Numbered from the stretch's first letter, positions 19,387 through 31,826 are shown. The stretch: 64,000 bases of DNA from UBA4427 sp046351135 (GCA_046351135.1 JAXLZA010000001.1:124001-188000); one strand, 5' to 3'. Notes: a model not told the origin generated them from the letters alone. A program made the numbers and translations.

Positions 19387-20913
19387 CTACTCGGGCAGCA
19401 CGCGGCCGCCCGCGAGGCGGTGCTTCTGCACCTTGCCGAGGGCGTTGCGGGGCAGCGCCTCGACGCAGTGGAGCGCCCGGGGATGCTTGAACGGCGCGAG
19501 CCGGTCCCCGACCCAGCGACGCAGGGCGTCGAGCTCGAGGGCCTCCTTCGCGACGGCGTAGGCCGTGACACGCTCGCCCCATTCCGCCGAAGCCTCGCCG
19601 ACGACGGCGACGTCCTCGATCGCGGGATGATCGCGGAGCACGTCCTCGACCTCCCGCGGATAGACGTTGAAGCCGCCGCTGATGATGAGCTCCTTCGCGC
19701 GGCCATCGAGGGTGACGTAGCCGTCGGCGTCGATGCGGCCGAGGTCGCCGGTGCGGAAGAAGCCGTCGGCGGTGAAGGCCTCGGCGTTCGCGTCGGGCCG
19801 GCGCCAGTAGCCATCGAAGACGTTCGGCCCGCGGACCTCGATCTCGCGCCGTTCCCCCGCGACGCGGACCTCGACGCCCGGGAGCGGCAGGCCGACGGAG
19901 CCGGCGCGCCGCTCACCGTCGTATGGATTCGAGACCAGCATCAACGTCTCGGTCATGCCGTAGCGCTCGAGCACGACCTGGCCGCTCACCGCCCGCAGCG
20001 CCGCATGCAGGCTTGCCGGGAGCGGCGCCGAGCCCGACACGCACAGGCGCAGGCGCGCGAGGCTGCGGGCCTCGGGGTGGGCGGCGAGGCGGTGGTACAT
20101 GGTCGGGACGCCGAAGAAGAGCGTCGCGGCGAAATCGTCGATGCCGGCCAGGATCGCGTCCGGGCGGAAGGACTCGAAGAGCACCGCCGACGCGCCGCAG
20201 TGGAGCGTGCCGTGCAGGCCGACGCCGAGGCCGTGCATGTGGAAGAGCGGGAGCGCGAGGAGCAGGCGATCGGCCGCGTTCCAGCGCCAGGCGAGCCGCA
20301 GCGCTTCGGCGCTCGCGAGACAGTGGCGATGGCGCAGCACGGCGCCCTTCGGCACGCCCGTCGTCCCCGACGTGTAACAGAGCAGCGCTGGATCCCCGGG
20401 CGCGGCGACCTCGAGGGCGGGCGTCGGGCCGTCGGGCAGCTCGAGGGCGGGCGAGAGGCGGTGCACCGCCGGCGCGAGCTCGGCGACGAGGGCGCGGCGC
20501 TCCGGATCGTCGACGATCGCGGCGGCGGGCTCGGCGTCGCGCAGCACGTGGGCGAGCTCGCGGGCGCCGTAGGCGGTGTTGGTCGGGACGACGACGAGGC
20601 CGAGGCGCAGGCAGGCGACGTAGGCGAGGACGAGCTCCGCCGAGCTCTCGGCCGAGACGAGCACCCGGTCGCCCCGGGCGAGGCCGAGGCGTGCGAGACG
20701 CCCGGCGCGGATGGCGGTCGCCTCCGCGAGGGCGCCGCGGGAGAGCCAGCCCCGGACCGGATCGTGGATCTGCGGGACGTCGGGGCCGGTGCGAGCGTGG
20801 CGCAGCCAGACCGAGGTCAGATTGGGGGCGCCCCCGACCGTCGGATCGAAGCGCTCGCCCGGGGCGAGGTGGGGCTCTGCGGGGATGGGCATCGACGGGC
20901 TCCTGCGCGGCAC
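19387..20913 (-). CDS. Acyl-CoA synthetase, malonyl-CoA synthetase (MatB)-like
   Basis: AMP-forming ligase of 508 residues that would activate a carboxylic acid as acyl-AMP and then acyl-CoA. Motif A is YTSGTTGVPKGAVL, motif B is ERYGMTETLML and the hinge region is TGDLGRIDADGYVTLDGRAKELIISGG. The catalytic lysine for adenylation is in PRNALGKVQKH. The stretch after motif B (SNPYDGERRAGSVGLPLPGVEVRV) resembles malonyl-CoA synthetases (MatB/ACSF3), so a dicarboxylic or short-chain acid is the best guess; a general fatty acyl-CoA ligase is the alternative. ATG 20913 is the first start; ATG 20892 would remove seven residues. It has no partner gene such as a decarboxylase next to it. Confidence 0.75.
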   Translation of the reverse strand: MPRRSPSMPIPAEPHLAPGERFDPTVGGAPNLTSVWLRHARTGPDVPQIHDPVRGWLSRGALAEATAIRAGRLARLGLARGDRVLVSAESSAELVLAYVACLRLGLVVVPTNTAYGARELAHVLRDAEPAAAIVDDPERRALVAELAPAVHRLSPALELPDGPTPALEVAAPGDPALLCYTSGTTGVPKGAVLRHRHCLASAEALRLAWRWNAADRLLLALPLFHMHGLGVGLHGTLHCGASAVLFESFRPDAILAGIDDFAATLFFGVPTMYHRLAAHPEARSLARLRLCVSGSAPLPASLHAALRAVSGQVVLERYGMTETLMLVSNPYDGERRAGSVGLPLPGVEVRVAGERREIEVRGPNVFDGYWRRPDANAEAFTADGFFRTGDLGRIDADGYVTLDGRAKELIISGGFNVYPREVEDVLRDHPAIEDVAVVGEASAEWGERVTAYAVAKEALELDALRRWVGDRLAPFKHPRALHCVEALPRNALGKVQKHRLAGGRVLPE

Positions 20914-21109
20914 CGGCCCGCGCCGGCCGCCGATCCGGGGCGGACCGTGGCCCGGGGTGCGTGGGCGGGCGGGCGGAGCGTAGTCGAAGGCCCGGTCGGC
21001 GTCGGAGGCACCGGTCGGGAACCGCGGCCGCGGGCGCGGCCTCTCCTGGATGGACGGACGCGGTGGGATCTCTCCTGCCGGCCGCGTCGGTCGAAGGTCG
21101 AGGGAAGAG

Positions 21110-21138
21110 GGCCCGTGCGAATGGAACGCGCACGGGCC
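21110..21138 (-). terminator. Hairpin terminator after rarA
   Basis: A perfect 10-bp stem (GGCCCGTGCG with CGCACGGGCC) and a nine-base loop begin nine bases beyond the rarA stop. On the minus strand the hairpin is followed by a pyrimidine-rich CCTCTTCCCT rather than a pure T-run. Confidence 0.5.
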
Positions 21139-21146
21139 TTCGCGTT

Positions 21147-22520
21147 TCAGTCGCCGTCCTCGGGCTCGGCCCGCCCGCCGGCGAGGGCGCGGCGACGGCG
21201 CTCGCGCCAGGCGGCGAGGCGCTCCCCGAGCTCGGCCTCGCGGCCGCGCTGCGTCGGCTCGTAGTAGACCCGCCCGCGCAGGGCATCCGGCAGGTTCTCC
21301 GCGGCGACGAAGGCGTCCTGCTCGCCGTGGGCGTAGACGTAGTCCTTGCCGTAGTCGAGCTCGCGCATCAGCCGGGTCGGCGCGTTGCGCAGATGCTTCG
21401 GGACCGGCAGCGGGCCGTGGGCCGTCAGGTCGTCGAGCGCGCGGCCGAGGGCCTGATAGGCCGCGTTGCTCTTCGGGGCGCAGGCGAGATAGGTCACCGC
21501 CTGCGCCAGGGGAATGCGGCCCTCGGGCATCCCGATCCGCTCGACCGCCTGATGGGCGGCGAGGGCGAGGGGCAGGGCCGCGGGATCCGCGTTGCCGACG
21601 TCCTCCGACGCGAAGATCACGAGCCGCCGTGCCACGTAGAGCGGATCCTCGCCGGCCTCGACCATGCGCGCGAGGTAGTGGAGCGCGGCGTCGGGATCGC
21701 TCGAGCGCAGGCTCTTGATCAGCGCCGAGACCACGTTGAAATGCTCCTCCCCGTCGCGGTCGTGGCGCAGGGCGTCGCGTCCGACCGCGGCGGCCACGGT
21801 CTCGAGGTCGAGGGGCAGGGCGCGGCGCGCGCTCGCGAGGTGGATCGAGGCCGCGGCTTCGAGCATTCCGAGCAGCCGTCGCGCGTCGCCCTGGGACGCG
21901 CGGATCAGCGCGCGCCGGGCCTCCTCCGGGACCTCGAGCGGCGTCCGGCCGAGGCCGCGCTCGGGGTCGGCGAGGGCCCGTTCGATCACCCGCTCGAGCG
22001 CCGCGAGCGAGAGCGCCTCGAGCACGACCACGCGGCAGCGCGAGAGCAGCGGCGCGATCACGCTGAACGACGGGTTCTCCGTCGTCGCCCCGATCAGGGT
22101 CACCGTCCCGAGCTCGACCGGCGGCAGCAGCGCGTCCTGCTGCGCCTTGTTGAGGCGGTGGATCTCGTCGATGAAGAGCAGCGTCCGCAGTCGCGTCCGC
22201 CGGGAGCTCTCGACGGCCTTGCGGATCTCCGGCACGCCCGCCGTCACCGCCGAGAGCGGCACCATCCGCGCGTCGGTCCGCTCGCCGAGGATCCAGGCCA
22301 GGGAGGTCTTGCCGCTGCCGGGGGGACCCCAGAGGATGAGCGAGGGGAGCGAGGCGCCCTGGAGGAGGGTGTGGAGCGGTCGGCCGGGGGTGAGCAGCGC
22401 CTCGTGGCCGACGAGCTCCTCGAGGCGCCGCGGGCGCATGCGCTCGGCGAGCGGCGCGTGCAGCTCGAGCGTCCGTGCGGCCCGCTCCGGAAACAGGTCG
22501 AGGGTTTCGTCGGCACCCAT
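21147..22520 (-). CDS. rarA: Replication-associated recombination protein A (RarA/MgsA)
   Basis: AAA+ ATPase of 457 residues related to clamp loaders and to eukaryotic WRNIP1; it acts at stalled replication forks. The N-terminus LAERMRPRRLEELVGHEALL is typical. Walker A is WGPPGSGKTSLAWIL, Walker B LLFIDEIHRLNKAQQDALL, and sensor 1 is IGATTENPSF. The C-terminal half includes SDPDAALHYLARMVEAGEDPLYVARRLVIFASED and the tetramerisation region to YYEPTQRGREAEL. It is divergent from recN, another DNA repair gene, across 96 bases. Confidence 0.95.
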   Translation of the reverse strand: MGADETLDLFPERAARTLELHAPLAERMRPRRLEELVGHEALLTPGRPLHTLLQGASLPSLILWGPPGSGKTSLAWILGERTDARMVPLSAVTAGVPEIRKAVESSRRTRLRTLLFIDEIHRLNKAQQDALLPPVELGTVTLIGATTENPSFSVIAPLLSRCRVVVLEALSLAALERVIERALADPERGLGRTPLEVPEEARRALIRASQGDARRLLGMLEAAASIHLASARRALPLDLETVAAAVGRDALRHDRDGEEHFNVVSALIKSLRSSDPDAALHYLARMVEAGEDPLYVARRLVIFASEDVGNADPAALPLALAAHQAVERIGMPEGRIPLAQAVTYLACAPKSNAAYQALGRALDDLTAHGPLPVPKHLRNAPTRLMRELDYGKDYVYAHGEQDAFVAAENLPDALRGRVYYEPTQRGREAELGERLAAWRERRRRALAGGRAEPEDGD

Positions 22521-22616
22521 GGTCGGAGGCTAGCCGAGGGTGCTTGCGCGCGGGCGCCGCGAAGCGGGATCATCGCGGCACCGACCCGGGTGCGCGGTCG
22601 GAATGGGGTGGCGGCC

Positions 22617-24437
22617 GTGATCGAGCTCCTTCGCATCGAGAATCTGGCGCTCGTCGAGTCCGTCGAGCTCGAGTTCGGCACCGGCCTGAACGTGTTGACG
22701 GGCGAGACGGGGGCGGGCAAGTCGATCGTGCTCTCGGCCCTCGCCCTGCTCGCCGGGGGCAAGGCATCGGCGGAGGCCCTGCGCAGCGGCGCCGCCGAGG
22801 GGGCCGTCGAGGCGGTCTTCCGAATGGACGGCCACCAGGACGTCGTGCGCGACCTCGAGCAGCGCGGGATCGCCCTCGACGCCGCCGGTGCGTCGGCCGG
22901 CGAGGGGCGCGGCGCCGACGGGAGTGCGGCGGGCGGTGGATCCGCGCGCGCGGCGAAGGCGCCCGCGATCGAGGCTTCTCCGGAGCTGATCGTCCGGCGC
23001 ACCCTCCAGCCCGGCGGCCGCGGCCGCGCGCGCATCGGCGGCCAGCTCGTCCCGATCGCCACGCTCGCCGAGCTCTTCGGCGGCCAGCTCGAGATTTCGA
23101 GCCAGCACGGCTCCCAGGCGCTGCGCCACGCCGAGACCCACATGCTCGCCCTCGACGCCTATGCAGACACGGGCGGGGCCGACGGGACCGGAACGGGCAA
23201 GACGAGCCTGCGCGAGATCGTGGCCCGCGAGGTTGCCCGCGTGGCCGAGCTCGACCGCGAGATCGAGGCCCTGCGCACGGCCGAGGCGGAGCGCGCCCGG
23301 CGCCTCGACTTCCTCGACTACCAGCGCCGCGAGCTCGAGCAGGAGGACCTCGACCCCGCCAGCATCGCCGCGCTCGAGGCCGAGCACCGCCGCCTGACCC
23401 ATGCCGAGCGCCTCGCCGAGGATCTCGCGACGGTGTCGGCGGCGCTCTCGGGCAGCGACGACGATTCGGTGTCGGCGGAGCGCGCGGTCTCGGCGGCGCG
23501 GCGGGCGCTCGCGTCGGCGGTGCGCGTGGATCCGGATCTCGCGGGTCTGTCGGAGCGGCTCGAGGCGCTCGAGAGCGAGCTGCAGGACGTGGCGGTGCGG
23601 GCGGCCGACTATCTCGCCGAGCTCGAGATCGACCCGAAGCGCCTCGAGCAGGTCGAGAGCCGGATCGCGCGGCTCGAGAAGCTGCGGCGCAAATACGGCC
23701 AGAGCGCCGTCGAGATCGTGGGCCAGCGCGACGCGATCCTGCGCGAGATCGAGTCGCTGAGCGGGGCCGACGCGCGCATCCGGGAGCTCGAGCAGGAGCG
23801 ACTCCGGCGCGTCGCGACGGCGAACGAGACCTCGGCGCAGCTCTCGCGCGCCCGGGAGAAGGCGGCGAAGAAGCTCGCGAAGGCGGTCGAGGCCGAGCTC
23901 GGAGATCTCGCGATGGCCGGCGCGCGCTTCACGGTCGCCCTCGAGCCGTGGTCGCCGGAGGGCGCCTCGCCGGGGCTCGAGACGGGGGCGTCGGGGCGCG
24001 AGCGGCCGCAGTTCCTGTTCTCGGCCAATGCCGGCGAGGCGCCGCGGCCGATCCAGCGCGTCGCGTCGGGCGGCGAGCTCTCGCGCCTCTTCCTGGCGCT
24101 CAAGAACTCCCTGCGCCGGGCGGACCGCAACATGGTGATCGTGTTCGACGAGGTCGACGCGGGGATCGGTGGGGCGGTGGCCGAGCGGGTCGGGCGGGTC
24201 CTGGCCGAGCTCGCGACCGAGCACCAGGTTCTCTGCATCACCCACCTGCCGCAGATCGCCGCCTTCGCCGACCGCCACTTCGTCGTGCGCAAGGAGCAGG
24301 CAGCGGGCCGGACCCGGACCCGGGTCGCCCGGGTCGAGGGCGAGGCCCGGATCGACGAGCTGGCGCGGATGGCCGGGGGCGAGCGTGTGACCGAGGTCAC
24401 ACGTGAGCATGCGCGCGCCCTGCTCGAGGGGCGCTGA
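22617..24437 (+). CDS. recN: DNA repair protein RecN
   Basis: SMC-like ATPase for double-strand break repair, 606 residues. Walker A is LTGETGAGKSIVLSAL near residue 30; two long charged coiled-coil arms follow (about 190-420); the ABC signature is RVASGGELSRLFLALK and Walker B is MVIVFDEVDAGIGG. The protein is longer than many RecN because of an Ala/Gly-rich insertion around residues 85-130 (bases 22880-22990), in place of a short loop. GTG 22617 gives the family N-terminus VIELLRIENLALVESVELEF. The reading frame stays open far upstream, but that part overlaps rarA and is not coding. Confidence 0.95.
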   Translation: MIELLRIENLALVESVELEFGTGLNVLTGETGAGKSIVLSALALLAGGKASAEALRSGAAEGAVEAVFRMDGHQDVVRDLEQRGIALDAAGASAGEGRGADGSAAGGGSARAAKAPAIEASPELIVRRTLQPGGRGRARIGGQLVPIATLAELFGGQLEISSQHGSQALRHAETHMLALDAYADTGGADGTGTGKTSLREIVAREVARVAELDREIEALRTAEAERARRLDFLDYQRRELEQEDLDPASIAALEAEHRRLTHAERLAEDLATVSAALSGSDDDSVSAERAVSAARRALASAVRVDPDLAGLSERLEALESELQDVAVRAADYLAELEIDPKRLEQVESRIARLEKLRRKYGQSAVEIVGQRDAILREIESLSGADARIRELEQERLRRVATANETSAQLSRAREKAAKKLAKAVEAELGDLAMAGARFTVALEPWSPEGASPGLETGASGRERPQFLFSANAGEAPRPIQRVASGGELSRLFLALKNSLRRADRNMVIVFDEVDAGIGGAVAERVGRVLAELATEHQVLCITHLPQIAAFADRHFVVRKEQAAGRTRTRVARVEGEARIDELARMAGGERVTEVTREHARALLEGR

Positions 24438-24528
24438 CCGCCGAGCCCCTCCGAAATCGTCCGGATCGACTCCAAAACTGTGACGGACGCCCATCAAGGC
24501 CCCGGAAGCCAGGGCCGATGAGCCCTCC

Positions 24529-24897
24529 ATGTCGAAGACGAGTGAGGCTCGGGCGATTTCGCTCGGCAGACACACGGATCAGACCGCACGCCGCCGACCC
24601 CCGTCCGGGGCGATGGCGATCGTGCGCTCGGGCTTCTACGAGGGGCTCGAGGTCGTCCTCGACCGCGAACGCATCGTGATCGGTCGGGGACGCAAGGCCG
24701 ATCTGGCGCTCGCCGAGGCGACGATCTCGCGGGCGCATGCCGCGATCGGCTTCGACGGCGAGCGCTTCTTCGTCGAGGACCTCGGGAGCACCAACGGCAC
24801 CCTGGTCAACGGCGCGCGCGTCTCGCGTCAGCCCTTGAAGACGGACGACGAGATCCAGATGGGCAAGCTCCGCATCGGCGTGAGCCTGCCCGACTGA
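24529..24897 (+). CDS. FHA domain protein
   Basis: Small protein of 122 residues, almost wholly one forkhead-associated domain (about residues 35-118), which binds phosphothreonine peptides. Key positions are visible: IVIGRGRKADLALAEATISRAHAAI (conserved GR, S and H) and EDLGSTNGTLVNG. It has no partner domain, so it may act as an adaptor for a Ser/Thr kinase not seen here. The first 28 residues are basic and unstructured; ATG 24613 (MAIVRSGFYEG) is a possible later start. It is 91 bases after recN. Confidence 0.85.
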   Translation: MSKTSEARAISLGRHTDQTARRRPPSGAMAIVRSGFYEGLEVVLDRERIVIGRGRKADLALAEATISRAHAAIGFDGERFFVEDLGSTNGTLVNGARVSRQPLKTDDEIQMGKLRIGVSLPD

Positions 24898-24967
24898 CGG
24901 AACCGGAGACCAACGCGCGACGCAGCGCGCGGGCGCGCACGGCGCGCAGGACGAGCACGGAGGGTCG

Positions 24968-25963
24968 ATGGAAGCCTACAAGCTGATCTGGCTGAAGGAC
25001 GCGCACGCGCGACCCGTGCAGCTCTCCATCCCGAAGGTCCGCGTCCGTCGCGTGGCGATCGCGGCCGGCGTCGCCGCGGCCCTCGTGTGCGTCGTCGCCT
25101 TCGACTATCTGCGGCTGCGCGGCGAGAAGAACGAGCTCGAGAGCCTGCGCGTCGAGGCGGCGCAGCAGCGCGAGCAGATCGCGGCGTTCCGTGCGCGCAT
25201 CCAGGAAGTCGACACCCAGCTCTCGAAGGTGGCGGATCTCGAGCGCAAGGTGCGCATCATCGCGAACCTGCCGGGCGCCGTCGGCGTCGGCGGCGAGCAG
25301 CCGATCGAAGAGGCGCTCGACGCGGAGTCGGAAGCGATGCCGACCCATCCCGGTGCCGCGGCCGACGACTCGGCGGCCGACGCGGCCTACACGGGGCAGG
25401 GTGGCGGGGAAGACGACGAGCCGGTCCGCGCCGATGCCGCGGAGGGCGAGCAGGGCGCGTGGCTGCCCGTGCTCGACGAGCGCGCGGTCGACCTCGGCTC
25501 CGACGCGGCAGCCCGTGCCGCCTCGCTCGCGCACCTGCTCGAGCAGCTCGAGGACAAGCAGGACAAGCTCGCCTCGAGCCCGTCGATCTGGCCCTCGAAG
25601 GGCTGGCTGACCTCCCGCTTCGGCCCCCGCGTCTCGCCCTTCACCGGGCGGCGGCAGATGCACGCCGGCCTCGACATCGCGGCGGCGAACGGCACGCCGA
25701 TCGTCGCTCCGGCCCGCGGCCGCGCGACCTTCGTCGGGACGAAGGGGCCCCTCGGCCGCACCCTCGTGATCGACCACGGATTCGGCGTCCGGACCATGTA
25801 CGGCCACATCCACGAGATCTTCGTGAAGGCCGGTCAGACGGTGGAACGGGGCCAGAAGATCGCCAGCGTCGGCAACACCGGCCGCAGCACCGGCCCGCAC
25901 CTCCACTACGTCGTCGAAGTCAACGGCGTCGCGCGAAATCCCCTCGACTACATCTTCGACTGA
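24968..25963 (+). CDS. M23 (LytM) family metallopeptidase, membrane anchored
   Basis: Envelope protein of 331 residues. Residues 29-46 (VAIAAGVAAALVCVVAFDYL) form one membrane segment after a short cytoplasmic tail, followed by a coiled coil (about 48-95), an acidic low-complexity linker, and a C-terminal LytM domain (about 205-330). Zinc ligands look intact: MHAGLDIAA (His and Asp) and GPHLHYVVEV (HxH), with the upstream His in YGHIHE. It is thus likely an active endopeptidase cutting peptidoglycan cross-links rather than an EnvC-type activator. A good GGAGGG site precedes ATG 24968. It is the gene before secA. Confidence 0.9.
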   Translation: MEAYKLIWLKDAHARPVQLSIPKVRVRRVAIAAGVAAALVCVVAFDYLRLRGEKNELESLRVEAAQQREQIAAFRARIQEVDTQLSKVADLERKVRIIANLPGAVGVGGEQPIEEALDAESEAMPTHPGAAADDSAADAAYTGQGGGEDDEPVRADAAEGEQGAWLPVLDERAVDLGSDAAARAASLAHLLEQLEDKQDKLASSPSIWPSKGWLTSRFGPRVSPFTGRRQMHAGLDIAAANGTPIVAPARGRATFVGTKGPLGRTLVIDHGFGVRTMYGHIHEIFVKAGQTVERGQKIASVGNTGRSTGPHLHYVVEVNGVARNPLDYIFD

Positions 25964-26161
25964 GCCCGCGACTCCGCTCGGGGCCGGGGCGCGGTGCGCA
26001 CGGCGCCCCGGTGCGATTGCCCGCCGTGGGCGCCTCTCCTACCCTCGGGCCCGTTCGAAGACCCCCAAGAGACCTTCGACGGCGCCTCAAGCCTGGTCAG
26101 CGCGGACGGAATCGCGTGTCGGCTCCGGGTGGATGCCGATCGTCGAGTCCGGATCGGGCCG

Positions 26162-29056
<2,895 letters not shown>

Positions 29057-29093
29057 GGCGCCGGGGCTGGGGGATCCGAGGGCTTTGGCGAGC

Positions 29094-30293
29094 GTGAAGG
29101 TGGAGCGCGTGGCCCGGGTCGTGCCGGGCTTCCGTTCGGCGGGCATCCATGCGGGCATCAAGGCGCAGGCGAAGGACCTGGCGCTGATCGTCGCCGACGC
29201 GCCCGCGAGTGCGGCCGGCGTGTTCACGCGCTCGACGGTGGTCGGCGCGCCGGTCGAGGTGTCGCGGGCGCGCGTCAAGCGCGGCGTCGCGCGGGCGGTG
29301 GTCGTGAACAGCGGCTGCTCGAACGTCGCGATGGGCGCGCGCGGCATCCGCGACGCGCACGCGATGGCGCGGCTCGCGGCGAAGGCGCTCGGCTGCGACG
29401 AGAACGAGGTCCTGATCGCGTCGACCGGGGTGATCGGTCAGCCGCTGCCCCTCGACGTGCTCGCGCGGGGCATCCCGCAGGCCGTCGCGGCGCTCGCGGA
29501 GGACGGCATCGGCGAGGCCGCGGAGGCGATCCGCACGACCGACACCTTCGCGAAGCTCGCCTCGACGACCCTCGTCCTCGGCGGCCAGAAGATCACGCTG
29601 CAGGGCATCGCGAAGGGCGCGGGCATGATCGAGCCGAACATGGCGACGATGCTCTCGTTCCTGACGACCGACGCGAAGATCCCGCCGGCGCTGCTGCGCG
29701 CGATGCTGCGGCGGGTCGCCGATGCGACCTTCAACCGGCTCTCGGTCGACGGCGAGACCTCGACCTCGGACTCGGTGATGCTGCTCGCGAGCGGCCGCTC
29801 GATGCGCGCGGGCCTGCGCGCGGGCTCCCGGGACGCGGTCCGCTTCGAGGCGGCGCTCCAGGCGGTCTGCGAGGACCTGGTCCGCCAGCTGGCCCGGGAC
29901 GGCGAGGGGGCGACCAAGCTCGTGCTGGTCGACGTCCGGGGCGCCCGCTCGGCCCGCGATGCCGATCGCGCCGCGCGCCGGATCGGGAACTCGATGCTGG
30001 TCAAGACGGCGATCTTCGGGGGCGACCCGAACTGGGGGCGCATCCTCCAGACGATCGGGGCCGCGCGGATCGCCTGGCACCCCGACCGGACGAAGATCCT
30101 GCTGGGCGGGGTCCCGGTCTTCACCCGGGGCCGCTCGGCGGGACCGGCCGCCCGCCAGCGGGCGGAGATCGCGCTCAAGGCCGAGGAGATCGAGATCCGC
30201 GTCGACCTCGGGCGGGGCCCGGGGCAGGCGAGGCTCTTCACCTGCGACCTGACCTACGAGTACATCCGGGTCAACGCCGACTACACGACCTGA
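29094..30293 (+). CDS. argJ: Bifunctional ArgJ: ornithine acetyltransferase / N-acetylglutamate synthase
   Basis: Enzyme of the cyclic arginine pathway that moves the acetyl group from N-acetylornithine to glutamate. Length is 399 residues. The self-cleavage site that makes alpha and beta chains is MIEPNMATMLSF, with the nucleophile predicted at Thr185. Other landmarks are VVVNSGCSNVA, ASTGVIGQPLP, NRLSVDGETSTSDSV, LVKTAIFGGDPNWGRI and the C-terminal YTCDL-like FTCDLTYEYIRVNADYTT. GTG 29094 is preferred; TTG 29085 is in frame with a slightly better placed GAGGG. It is 37 bases after secA; no other arg genes are present in the window. Confidence 0.93.
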   Translation: MKVERVARVVPGFRSAGIHAGIKAQAKDLALIVADAPASAAGVFTRSTVVGAPVEVSRARVKRGVARAVVVNSGCSNVAMGARGIRDAHAMARLAAKALGCDENEVLIASTGVIGQPLPLDVLARGIPQAVAALAEDGIGEAAEAIRTTDTFAKLASTTLVLGGQKITLQGIAKGAGMIEPNMATMLSFLTTDAKIPPALLRAMLRRVADATFNRLSVDGETSTSDSVMLLASGRSMRAGLRAGSRDAVRFEAALQAVCEDLVRQLARDGEGATKLVLVDVRGARSARDADRAARRIGNSMLVKTAIFGGDPNWGRILQTIGAARIAWHPDRTKILLGGVPVFTRGRSAGPAARQRAEIALKAEEIEIRVDLGRGPGQARLFTCDLTYEYIRVNADYTT

Positions 30294-30734
30294 CGCCCCG
30301 ATCGCCCGGGGGCCTCCAGTCCGCTGCCGCCGAGGCCGATTCGGGACCTGGCGGGAGCCGGCCACTGCGATCGCGAAGCTCGCCTGCGTCCGTGGTGGCG
30401 GCGAAGGTCGTCTGCTAAACACCCGCCAAATCACACGTTCCGAGTCACCCCGGCGGTGCCTGGAGCGAGTCGAAGCCGCGCCTCGATCGGTGCCCGGATC
30501 GTCCGGGTCCCGGCCGCTTCAGGCGCGATCCGGGGCAGGTCGAGGGACCCGTCGCGCAGCCTGCGCGGCGGATCGGACTCGCAGCGGATGGATGGGAAGG
30601 TCGATCGGCGCGGTGTGCGGCGATCGGGTCCTCATCGATCCGGAACGCCCGCCCGGGTCGGAGTCGGGCTTCGAACGCATCAGGTCGGGGACAGGACGGC
30701 TCGGAGCGGAGGCACAACCGCGAAGGAGAGATCC
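30294..30734 (+). other. Long leader / intergenic region before rpsB
   Basis: A 441-base stretch without a supported gene between argJ and rpsB. It must hold the rpsB promoter and probably a long leader, as ribosomal protein S2 mRNAs are often self-regulated. No convincing -35/-10 pair, T-tailed hairpin or S2-like stem was found by eye; a slightly A-rich patch (CTAAACACCCGCCAAATCACAC) lies near 30415-30435. Confidence 0.4.
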
Positions 30735-31751
30735 ATGTCCGATCAGCCGGCCCCGATGGAGGCCGAGACCCCGTCCGCTTACCGCGCCCAGCCCGCTGCT
30801 CCCGCCCCCCGTGAGATGGGGCTCGTCATGAAGGAGCAGGAGCTCTCGATCCGCTCGCTCTTCGAGGCCGGCGTCCACTACGGCCACCAGCCCGGTCGCT
30901 GGAACCCGTTGATGCGCTCGTACATCTTCGGCGAGCGCAACGGCACCCACATCCTCGACCTCGACCAGACGCTGCCGCTGCTCAAGGAGGCCCTCGAATA
31001 CCTGCGCGACGTGACCGCGGGCGGGGGCCACGTGCTCTTCGTCGGGACCAAGCGCCAGGCCGCGGCGCCGATCATGACCGAGGCGCTGCGCGCGAAGCAG
31101 TACTACGTCAACAACCGCTGGCTCGGCGGCATGCTGACGAACTGGAAGACGGTCCGGAAGTCGATCGACCGCTACAACGGCCATCTCGAGGTGCTCGGCT
31201 CGGAGGAGAAGAAGGCCGAGCTCTCGAAGAAGGAGCTGGCGGCGATCTCGCGCGAGACCGAGAAGTACGCGAAGTCGCTCGAGGGCATCCGGAAGATGGA
31301 CCGCCTGCCGTCGGCGCTCTTCATCATCGACGTCGGCAAGGAGTCGATCGCGGTCCAGGAGGCCAAGCGCCTCTGCATCCCGATCGTCGGCATCGTCGAC
31401 TCGAACAACAGCCCGCGCGACATCGACTTCCTCGTGCCGGGCAACGACGATGCGATCCGCGCCATCGATCTCTACTGCACCGCCGTCGCCAACGCCTGTC
31501 TCGAGGGCTACGAGCGGCATCAGTCGGAGCTCGCGGCCCAGCGCCGGGACCGCCCGCAGGACGAGAAGCTCGACCTGTCGGCGAAGACCGGTCGGCGCGT
31601 CGTCGAGATCAAGCAGGCGCCGCGCCGCGGTCGGGGCCAGGGCTCCGGGGGCGCGGGTGGCGGTCGCAGCTATTCGGCCGGGGGCAAGGGCGGCGAGGAG
31701 ACGGAGTCTGCTCCGGCTTCGACGCCGGCCGGCGACGGCGGCCAGGCCTGA
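30735..31751 (+). CDS. rpsB: 30S ribosomal protein S2
   Basis: Ribosomal protein of the small-subunit head, 338 residues, against about 240 in E. coli. The core starts at SIRSLFEAGVHYGHQPGRWNPLM and has VLFVGTKRQA, YVNNRWLGGMLTNWKT, PSALFIIDVGKE and IPIVGIVDSNNSPRDIDFLVPGNDD. Two extensions are odd: an N-terminal tail of about 38 residues rich in Ala and Pro, and a C-terminal tail of about 70 residues rich in Gly, Arg and Ser that ends acidic. A strong AAGGAG site precedes ATG 30735. It is the first gene of the rpsB-tsf-pyrH-frr-uppS-dxr-rseP run. Confidence 0.95.
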   Translation: MSDQPAPMEAETPSAYRAQPAAPAPREMGLVMKEQELSIRSLFEAGVHYGHQPGRWNPLMRSYIFGERNGTHILDLDQTLPLLKEALEYLRDVTAGGGHVLFVGTKRQAAAPIMTEALRAKQYYVNNRWLGGMLTNWKTVRKSIDRYNGHLEVLGSEEKKAELSKKELAAISRETEKYAKSLEGIRKMDRLPSALFIIDVGKESIAVQEAKRLCIPIVGIVDSNNSPRDIDFLVPGNDDAIRAIDLYCTAVANACLEGYERHQSELAAQRRDRPQDEKLDLSAKTGRRVVEIKQAPRRGRGQGSGGAGGGRSYSAGGKGGEETESAPASTPAGDGGQA

Positions 31752-31826
31752 TCTGCATCCGAAGAGACATCGAGGAGCGCTCGCGCGCTCGAGGGATCGA
31801 CGCGATCGATCCGGGAGACGAGGACA

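Noticed and set aside
19923..22616. Upstream open extension of the recN frame
   Set aside because: It overlaps the synthetase and rarA on the other strand; the RecN N-terminus is found at GTG 22617.
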